The translations under genes and the position numbers were made by a program. A stretch of 10,954 nt of DNA. Origin: Bacteroidales bacterium (GTDB taxonomy: Bacteria; Bacteroidota; Bacteroidia; Bacteroidales; ML635J-15). Below the pieces are notes generated by a model that saw only the letters and a list, made by a program, of their open reading frames with translations, was not told the DNA's origin and searched no databases. This document shows, piece by piece, positions 6,551 through 10,954 of the stretch (positions are counted from its first letter, which is position 1; each line of letters begins with the position of its first letter). The stretch lies in assembly GCA_028701945.1 (NCBI GenBank), contig JAQVPT010000098.1, positions 1 through 10,954 of the forward strand. The letters are read 5' to 3'.

Positions 6551-6581
6551 TTTCATAATTCAAAATATTATAGTACTTTTG
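6551..6581 (+). promoter_or_regulatory. Promoter of the rpsF-rpsR-rplI operon
   Basis: TACTTTTG at 6574-6581 matches the Bacteroidetes -7 box TAnnTTTG perfectly. It is preceded after a 19-base spacer by TTTC at 6551-6554, one base off the -33 TTTG. Transcription would start near 6587, giving a leader of about 37 bases that is A/T-rich without an SD. The promoter lies directly downstream of the 198-bp miniature element. Confidence 0.7.
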
Positions 6582-6623
6582 CAGCTCAAAATTTCACAAA
6601 TTATTAATTAAATTATTAAGATT

Positions 6624-6977
6624 ATGATTAACCAGTACGAAACCGTTTTCATTGCAACTCCCGTTTTGTCTGAAGCACAGATGAAGGAAGCGGTCGAAAA
6701 ATTCAGGAAGATCATTACCGATAATAACGGTGAGGTCATTCATGAAGAAGATTGGGGTTTGAAAAAACTAGCTTACCCAATCCAAAAAAAGTCAACAGGC
6801 TTTTATCATCTGATAGAGTTCAAATCAGAAGGTGAATTTATCGAAAAACTTGAAACTCAATATCGTCGTGACGAAAGAGTGATAAGATTTTTAACTTTCA
6901 AGATGGACAAACATTCGATAGCATATAGTGAGAAGAAACGCAGAATGAAAAAAGAACAAAATCAGAAGGAGGCATAA
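6624..6977 (+). CDS. rpsF: 30S ribosomal protein bS6
   Basis: The protein has 117 residues. The N-terminal YETVFIATPVLSEAQ strand-helix start, the GGEVI-like block NGEVIHEEDWGLKKLAYPIQ (34-54), GFYHLIEF and the RRDERVIRFLTFKMDK block are diagnostic of bS6. It binds the 30S platform as a heterodimer with bS18, encoded next. In Bacteroidota bS6 is also one wall of the pocket that holds the 16S rRNA 3' tail. The start has only an A/T-rich leader. The last codons (QKEA) contain the SD of rpsR, and the two genes are separated by two bases, so they are translationally close. Confidence 0.97.
   Translation: MINQYETVFIATPVLSEAQMKEAVEKFRKIITDNNGEVIHEEDWGLKKLAYPIQKKSTGFYHLIEFKSEGEFIEKLETQYRRDERVIRFLTFKMDKHSIAYSEKKRRMKKEQNQKEA
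6966..6972 (+). promoter_or_regulatory. Strong Shine-Dalgarno of rpsR
   Basis: AAGGAGG lies inside the last codons of rpsF, seven bases before the rpsR ATG, and can pair with seven contiguous anti-SD bases. This is unusual, because Bacteroidota ribosomes generally hide the anti-SD and the other starts in this window lack an SD except rplI. Confidence 0.8.
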
Positions 6978-6979
6978 TT

Positions 6980-7249
6980 ATGGCACAGAATAATTCAGAA
7001 ATCAGATATTTAACACCTCTAGCAGTAGAAGTTAAGAAGAAAAAATATTGTCGTTTTCTTAAGAATCGCATCAAATATGTAGATTATAAAGACGCACAAT
7101 TTTTGAAAAGATTTTTAAACGAACAAGGTAAAATTTTACCACGTCGTTTAACAGGGACATCATTAAAGTATCATCGTAAGGTCGCACAAGCAGTTAAAAG
7201 ATCACGTCATTTAGCTTTATTGCCTTATGTAACAGATTTGATGAAATAA
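6980..7249 (+). CDS. rpsR: 30S ribosomal protein bS18
   Basis: The protein has 89 residues. The bS18 signature is clear: KKYCRFLKNRIKYVDYKD (21-38), GKILPRRLTGTS (50-61), HRKVAQAVKRSRHLALLPYV (65-84). C24 is the only cysteine, so no zinc site is expected. It pairs with bS6 on the 30S platform and in Bacteroidota helps sequester the anti-SD. It is the middle gene of the operon, two bases after rpsF and 17 bases before rplI. Confidence 0.97.
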   Translation: MAQNNSEIRYLTPLAVEVKKKKYCRFLKNRIKYVDYKDAQFLKRFLNEQGKILPRRLTGTSLKYHRKVAQAVKRSRHLALLPYVTDLMK

Positions 7250-7250
7250 T

Positions 7251-7257
7251 AAAGGAG
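7251..7257 (+). promoter_or_regulatory. Strong Shine-Dalgarno of rplI
   Basis: AAAGGAG starts two bases after the rpsR stop and lies nine bases before the rplI ATG at 7267. It can pair with seven contiguous anti-SD bases, again atypical for this phylum. Confidence 0.75.
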
Positions 7258-7266
7258 AACTAAGAA

Positions 7267-7713
7267 ATGGAAATTATATTAAAACAAGATTTAGAAAAAC
7301 TGGGAAATATTGATGATATCGTTAATGTTAAACCTGGTTATGCACGAAACTATCTTATCCCACAAGGATATGCAATTTTAGCAACTAAAACAGCTAAAAA
7401 GATACACGAAGAGAACATGAGACAAAAATCTCATAAAGAAGCAAAACTTCGCGAAAATGCCGAAAAGATAGTAGCTAAAATGGAAGGACTAAAAATTAGA
7501 GTACCTGCAAAAACTAGCTCAACAGGAAAGATTTTTGGTTCCGTAAATACAATTATGTTAGCTGAAGAACTAGCAAAATTAGGATTTGACATTGACCGTA
7601 AAAACATTACCATCAAAGGCGATGCAGTTAAAGAAATTGGTGATTATAACGCTAATATTAAAATCTATAAAAACATTAAAATAATTATTGATTTTGAAGT
7701 ATATTCGGAATAA
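7267..7713 (+). CDS. rplI: 50S ribosomal protein bL9
   Basis: The protein has 148 residues, the standard bL9 length. The N-terminal RNA-binding domain carries the family signature in order: LGNIDDIVNVKPGYARNYLI at 12-31, then PQGYAILAT. A long charged connecting helix (about 41-75) leads to the C-terminal domain, with TGKIFGSVNTIMLAEELAKL and a closing INIKIY-like strand region. It binds 23S rRNA near the L1 stalk. It is the last gene of the rpsF operon and is followed 23 bases later by an intrinsic terminator. Confidence 0.97.
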   Translation: MEIILKQDLEKLGNIDDIVNVKPGYARNYLIPQGYAILATKTAKKIHEENMRQKSHKEAKLRENAEKIVAKMEGLKIRVPAKTSSTGKIFGSVNTIMLAEELAKLGFDIDRKNITIKGDAVKEIGDYNANIKIYKNIKIIIDFEVYSE

Positions 7714-7736
7714 TAGTTGAAAATAAAAAATAAAAG

Positions 7737-7766
7737 AATCCGCCTATTTAGTGCGGATTTTTTTTT
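7737..7766 (+). terminator. Intrinsic terminator of the rpsF-rpsR-rplI operon
   Basis: AATCCGC (7737-7743) and GCGGATT (7753-7759) form a 7-bp stem around a 9-base loop, followed by an uninterrupted T-run through 7766. The T-run overlaps the stop codon of the converging isomerase-like gene. Read on the minus strand, the same stem is followed by CTTTTATTTTTTATTTT, so it may serve both directions. Confidence 0.9.
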
Positions 7767-8913
7767 ATACTATTCTAAAACCTTTATTTGTAAAATACTC
7801 TGCCAACTTAATAGTATAATCGCCAGGTATAATTAAATGATGATTACCTAAAGGGAATTCTTTTAACAAAAATATACTTTTAGCAGACATCTTTACTTTA
7901 ATTTGCGTGCGGCAAGCTTTAATAATTTCTCCCGATTCAATAATCTCACCAAGAGCTAAAAAACAGAACTCCAAGTTCTTGTCTAATCGGAAAACAGTAA
8001 CCTGCTGTTTAGCAATATTGCCTTTTACAGCACTTCCTTTTCCAGTTTCAAAATGATTTGATATTTCAAAATCAGAAAGCATATTTATAGGTGCAGTACA
8101 GTGAGAAAATATGACCCCATTTTCATCAAGACGATTTAAGTTTGCCATCCACGGTATTTTTCCAGTAAGCCGAGATAATACAATCATCCCAGCAGCAGAA
8201 CAGAGGTCACCTTCACAAGCTGTCGGTATATTATTTTGATTTAATAGAGCTACTGGCAAGCATGCAGTATATTCGTATTTTTTAATGAAATCAAAACACG
8301 AAATTGCCATAGCAGAAATTTCTTCGGACTCAATAAAACTAAGCATTTTGTTATAAAGTGAACGATCCTTTTTAAATGTTTCATAATTATAGTTAGCAAA
8401 ACATTTATCAAACTCATCCAACTGATTATCCTCAAACTGCAAGACATCCGACCAATTATATTCAACAATATTTATTTCCAAAACCTCGAGTAGCAACTCA
8501 TAATTGGGAACACTTGCAAGCAACCAATTTTCGGGTTTACCAATAAGAGCCAGTTTAGTAATTTTAGATCCCACCCATTCGTCAAGAAATTTTTGTAGTG
8601 GGTCAAGATTATCGATTAAATCAATATTGAAAATTCTTGTATTTATCCCTTTCTCATTAAGAAAAGCCTTAACCTCGGTAGCCGCAGACCACGAATTATC
8701 TTTTTCTGATGCTAAAAAACAATATCTATTTTGAGCTTCAATTTGTTCAATGGCAAAATGCTCCGAACCACCAGAAAGAAACCAAATAACATTGGCATCA
8801 GTTGTTACAAAATTATTGATATTAAGACTCGAGAATTTATTTAGAAAATCAGTTTTTGCTTTAAATATAAGTTTTTCACTGACATTATTGTTAGCAGCAA
8901 TATATATCTTCAA
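7765..8913 (-). CDS. L-fucose/L-arabinose isomerase-like protein
   Basis: The protein has 382 residues with no signal peptide, so it is cytoplasmic. The N-terminal half is a pair of weakly conserved alpha/beta segments. The diagnostic part is the C-terminal half: AISCFDFIKKYEYTACLPVA (203-222), IPTACEGDLCSAAGMIVLSR (229-248), WMANLNRLDENGVIFSHCTAP (255-275, key residue H271) and GNHHLIIPGD (356-365). E234 in ACEGD, H271 in HCT and a C-terminal histidine (H358 or H359) sit where the FucI/AraA superfamily has its metal and substrate residues, so catalysis is plausible. It is shorter than true FucI (about 590) or AraA (about 500) and belongs to the FucI-like short group. The substrate is unknown. 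It is 45 bases downstream of ridA on the same strand and probably co-transcribed, though a weak promoter lies between. Confidence 0.8.
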   Translation of the reverse strand: MKIYIAANNNVSEKLIFKAKTDFLNKFSSLNINNFVTTDANVIWFLSGGSEHFAIEQIEAQNRYCFLASEKDNSWSAATEVKAFLNEKGINTRIFNIDLIDNLDPLQKFLDEWVGSKITKLALIGKPENWLLASVPNYELLLEVLEINIVEYNWSDVLQFEDNQLDEFDKCFANYNYETFKKDRSLYNKMLSFIESEEISAMAISCFDFIKKYEYTACLPVALLNQNNIPTACEGDLCSAAGMIVLSRLTGKIPWMANLNRLDENGVIFSHCTAPINMLSDFEISNHFETGKGSAVKGNIAKQQVTVFRLDKNLEFCFLALGEIIESGEIIKACRTQIKVKMSAKSIFLLKEFPLGNHHLIIPGDYTIKLAEYFTNKGFRIV

Positions 8914-8929
8914 AACATAGATTTTTAGT

Positions 8930-8937
8930 CAAACATA
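8930..8937 (-). promoter_or_regulatory. Possible -7 box ahead of the isomerase-like gene
   Basis: On the minus strand this reads TATGTTTG, a perfect TAnnTTTG, 16 bases before the gene's ATG. No -33 match is found 19-21 bases further up, so chance occurrence in AT-rich DNA is quite possible. Confidence 0.3.
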
Positions 8938-8958
8938 CAAGAACTTTACTAATACAGA

Positions 8959-9339
8959 TTATTTTATTGCAATAGTTTCTATTTCAACAAGAGCACCTAA
9001 TGGAAGGTCTTTTACAGCAAATGCAGCTCTTGCAGGTGGGTTTTCGAGATAATACTTACCATAAACCTCATTCATAGCAGCAAAATTAGCCATATCACTT
9101 AGCAAACAAGTTGATTTTATTACATCATTAAAACTATAACCAGCTTCGGTAAGAATAGCTTCGATATTCTTCATGACTTGTTCAGTTTGAGCAGTAATTC
9201 CTTCGGGAATTTTACCGTCAGCCGAATTAACAGGCACTTGACCTGAAATAAAAAGCATTCCATTAATTTCGATTGCCTGACTGTAAGGTCCAATTGCTTT
9301 AGGAGCTTTAGGAGTATTAATTACATTCTTCATAATCAC
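8959..9339 (-). CDS. ridA: RidA family reactive enamine/imine deaminase
   Basis: The protein has 126 residues from ATG 9339; the third codon is also ATG (9333), and starting there gives the more typical 124. RidA hydrolyses 2-aminoacrylate and related enamines or imines released by PLP enzymes and works as a cytoplasmic trimer. Visible family blocks are AIGPYSQAI (15-23, with Y19), MLFISGQVPV (28-37), the helix with EQVMKNIEAIL, and NPPARAAFAVKDLPLGALVEIE (100-121). R104, which holds the substrate carboxylate, and E119 are both present, so it belongs to the active RidA group. The cysteine that often follows the arginine is alanine here. It has its own likely promoter behind buk and may be co-transcribed with the isomerase-like gene. 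Confidence 0.93.
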   Translation of the reverse strand: MIMKNVINTPKAPKAIGPYSQAIEINGMLFISGQVPVNSADGKIPEGITAQTEQVMKNIEAILTEAGYSFNDVIKSTCLLSDMANFAAMNEVYGKYYLENPPARAAFAVKDLPLGALVEIETIAIK

Positions 9340-9361
9340 TAATTATTAAATATTATTATAC

Positions 9362-9396
9362 TTTAAACTACAAATTTAACAAAATAGTAGTTTAAA
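9362..9396. repeat. 10-bp inverted repeat over the ridA promoter
   Basis: TTTAAACTAC (9362-9371) and GTAGTTTAAA (9387-9396) are exact reverse complements with a 15-base spacer. The left arm touches the -7 box of the ridA promoter and the right arm lies in the spacer toward the -33 box. It could be an operator or, as RNA, a weak end structure for the ptb-buk transcript; with only two G-C pairs per arm and no T-run, a terminator is unconvincing. Confidence 0.55.
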
Positions 9397-9402
9397 TTGA
9401 AA
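9371..9402 (-). promoter_or_regulatory. Putative ridA promoter
   Basis: On the minus strand TTTC (9402-9399, one base off TTTG) is followed after 20 bases by TAAATTTG (9378-9371), a perfect -7 box. The layout matches that of the rpsF promoter. Transcription would begin near 9365, about 26-32 bases before the ridA start. Confidence 0.55.
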
Positions 9403-9404
9403 TC

Positions 9405-10487
9405 TTATTTTGTTTTATAGACTTTAGGTTCTAATTCACCTTGCAAAACCATCAAGCCGTTCATAGCTAAAGCCGACATTTCGTCCTCTCCAGGATACAC
9501 TTTCATAGGAGCAATAAAGCTAGTCATATCTTCGATAAAAGAGCAAAACTGCTTATTATAAGCAATCCCTCCTGTAAGAATAATTGCATCTACATCTCCT
9601 TTAAGCACAACTGAAAGTTTTCCAACTTCTTTAGCAACCTGATAAGCCATTGCATCAGAAATAAATTGAGCATAAGTATCTCCATTTTTCGCTCTTACTT
9701 CGACTTCGTAGGCATCGTTCGTCTTTAAGTAAGCCGCTAGACCACCATTCCCTTTAATCATCTGCTTAACTTCTGCATGGGTATAATCACCACTAAAACA
9801 CAATTTAGCAAGCTGACCACTCGGCAAAGTTCCAGTTCTCTCGGGCGAAAAGGCTCCTTCTCCATCAAGAGCATTATTAACATCAATAACTCTACCTTTA
9901 AGATGTGCACCAACCGACACTCCTCCACCCAAATGAGCTATAATCAGATTGAGATTTTCATACTTTACATTATTTTCAGCAGCATACCTGCGTGCAATAG
10001 CTTTTTGGTTTAAGGCATGAAATATTGAAAGTCGTTCAAATTTTGGGTGCCCTGTAATACGAGCAATATCTTCCATTTCGTCAACAACAACAGGATCTGC
10101 AATATACGCTTTAACTCCTTGCAATGAATTTGCTATATCGTGAGCAATCAATCCACCCAAATTACTAGCATGTTCACCAATAGGAGAATTTCGTAAATCT
10201 TTAATCATATCATCATTCACTTCATATACGCCTGATGGAATCGGGTAAATAAGTCCACCACGTCCAACTACACAAGAAATAGCATTAATGTCCTGTCCAT
10301 CTTCTTCGAGGTTTTTTAGAATTGTATCTTTACGAAATTGATATTGCTCAGTAATACTTTTAAATTTAGCCAAGTCCTCGGTTGAGTGCTTTATATTTTT
10401 TAAAAATACATTTTTTGCATTTTCAAAAACCGCAATTTTAGTTGAAGTTGACCCTGGGTTAATTGTCAAAATTCTATGTATATTCAT
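9405..10487 (-). CDS. buk: Butyrate kinase
   Basis: The protein has 360 residues, a standard length. It transfers phosphate from butyryl-phosphate (or a branched-chain acyl-phosphate) to ADP, giving the free acid and ATP. The ASKHA-fold motifs are complete: phosphate-1 loop INPGSTSTKIAVF (9-21), VGRGGLIYPIPSGVY (74-88), HLGGGVSVGAH (185-195), DGEGAFSPERTGTLP (208-222) and adenosine-loop LTGGIAYN (304-311). The blocks around 74-88 and 208-222 favour butyrate kinase over acetate kinase. The real substrate may be isobutyrate or isovalerate, since this group is often broad. It lies 23 bases behind ptb with no promoter between, so the two form one transcript. Confidence 0.95.
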   Translation of the reverse strand: MNIHRILTINPGSTSTKIAVFENAKNVFLKNIKHSTEDLAKFKSITEQYQFRKDTILKNLEEDGQDINAISCVVGRGGLIYPIPSGVYEVNDDMIKDLRNSPIGEHASNLGGLIAHDIANSLQGVKAYIADPVVVDEMEDIARITGHPKFERLSIFHALNQKAIARRYAAENNVKYENLNLIIAHLGGGVSVGAHLKGRVIDVNNALDGEGAFSPERTGTLPSGQLAKLCFSGDYTHAEVKQMIKGNGGLAAYLKTNDAYEVEVRAKNGDTYAQFISDAMAYQVAKEVGKLSVVLKGDVDAIILTGGIAYNKQFCSFIEDMTSFIAPMKVYPGEDEMSALAMNGLMVLQGELEPKVYKTK

Positions 10488-10510
10488 CTATTTTGTTTTA
10501 AATTTAATAT

Positions 10511-10954
10511 TTATTTTGCAGTAAGAGCAGCTAATGCAATAGAATACATTTTAGTTTCGGCAGTATCACCACGTGAGGTTAATACAGCTGGGCATTTAGC
10601 ACCTACCAGCATAGCTCCTAATTTAGCTTTACACAATTTAGTAGAGGTTTTATAAAAAACATTTGCCGCCTCGATATCTGGAAAAACAAGACAATCTGCA
10701 TCTCCATTAACAACACTTTTAAGTTTTTTTATGTCAACAGATTCTTTATCTATTGCGACGTCTAAAGCCAAAGGGCCATCAATTAAAGCTCCTTTTATTT
10801 GTCCTCTTTCGGCCATTTTTGAAATTATAGCTGCATCAACACATGCTGGTAAAGCAGGAGACATTTGTTCGGTAGCTGCAATCATTGCGACTTTAGGAAT
10901 TTCAATTCCAAGAGCTTTTGCTACATTTATAACATAATTTGCAAGTGCAATTTT
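10511..10954 (-). CDS. ptb: Phosphate butyryltransferase, C-terminal 147 residues
   Basis: The frame is open from the window edge to TAA at 10511; the start lies outside the window. An internal ATG at 10885 is not the start, because the 23 codons before it (ending IALANYVINVAKALGIEIP) continue the family alignment. Typical phosphotransacylase blocks follow: VAMIAATEQMSPALPA, ERGQIKGALIDGPLALD, GDADCLVFPDIEAANVFYK and a final GAKCPAVLTSRGDTAETK that is the usual C-terminal active-site segment. The enzyme swaps CoA for phosphate on butyryl-CoA, feeding the kinase encoded 23 bases downstream. The linked butyrate kinase gene is the reason for choosing phosphate butyryltransferase over acetyltransferase. 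Confidence 0.93.
   Translation of the reverse strand, partial: KIALANYVINVAKALGIEIPKVAMIAATEQMSPALPACVDAAIISKMAERGQIKGALIDGPLALDVAIDKESVDIKKLKSVVNGDADCLVFPDIEAANVFYKTSTKLCKAKLGAMLVGAKCPAVLTSRGDTAETKMYSIALAALTAK

Noticed and set aside
6354..6563. 69-codon minus-strand frame across the second miniature element
   Set aside because: It begins outside the element and runs into it. At best its end is a relic of a transposase tail, so it is described with the element rather than as a gene.
7431..7616. Minus-strand frame inside rplI
   Set aside because: It is a shadow of the rplI coding sequence, which has full family conservation on the plus strand.
8250..8734. Frames on both strands inside the isomerase-like gene (8250-8468 minus, 8504-8734 plus)
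   Set aside because: They overlap a well-supported coding region in other frames and have no recognisable content.
9777..10013. Plus-strand frame inside buk
   Set aside because: It lies antisense to conserved kinase motifs; an incidental frame.
10511..10885. Treating ptb as a short 124-residue gene starting at 10885
   Set aside because: The frame continues upstream to the window edge with family-typical residues, so the gene is longer and merely cut by the window.
10731..10937. Plus-strand frame inside ptb
   Set aside because: It is antisense to conserved phosphotransacylase blocks; an incidental frame.

Overview
The window is an AT-rich stretch of a Bacteroidota (Bacteroidetes) chromosome. 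The evidence is a TonB-dependent receptor with an N-terminal carboxypeptidase-regulatory-like domain, several TAnnTTTG-type -7 promoter boxes, start sites that mostly lack a Shine-Dalgarno (SD) sequence, and a ptb-buk pair as found in fermentative members of the phylum. I cannot fix the order or genus.

Layout. (1) Positions 1-2168, minus strand: most of an outer-membrane TonB-dependent receptor, its C-terminus cut by the window edge. (2) Positions 2228-2458: a 213-bp miniature inverted-repeat element (MITE-like) with perfect 17-bp terminal inverted repeats, three internal hairpins and a perfect 9-bp target duplication. It sits just upstream of the receptor promoter. (3) Positions 2459-5390: a low-density accessory stretch with a 36-residue lysine-rich mini-protein, a class I SAM methyltransferase, a three-helix membrane protein with a Bacteroidetes-type C-terminal domain of unknown function, and an exported protein of unknown function. 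The two gaps between the last three genes carry a shared, nearly identical 32-bp sequence. (4) Positions 5448-7767: a core region. truA (minus) diverges from the rpsF-rpsR-rplI ribosomal operon (plus), which ends in a strong intrinsic terminator. A second miniature inverted-repeat element (198 bp, 17-bp inverted repeats) lies between truA and rpsF. (5) Positions 7765-10954, minus strand: ptb (partial) and buk, then ridA, then a gene for a fucose/arabinose isomerase-like protein.

How the genes fit together. ptb and buk convert butyryl-CoA (or a branched-chain acyl-CoA) to the free acid with ATP formation. RidA removes reactive enamine/imine intermediates made by PLP enzymes. The isomerase-like protein probably acts on a sugar that cannot be named from sequence. 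rpsF, rpsR and rplI make three ribosomal proteins; bS6 and bS18 also form part of the pocket that hides the anti-SD in Bacteroidota ribosomes. It is therefore notable that rpsR and rplI here carry strong SD sequences.

The most interesting items are the two miniature elements, the duplicated linker in the accessory trio, and the SD sequences of rpsR and rplI. I saw no CRISPR array, phage gene, rRNA, tRNA or complete transposase gene.
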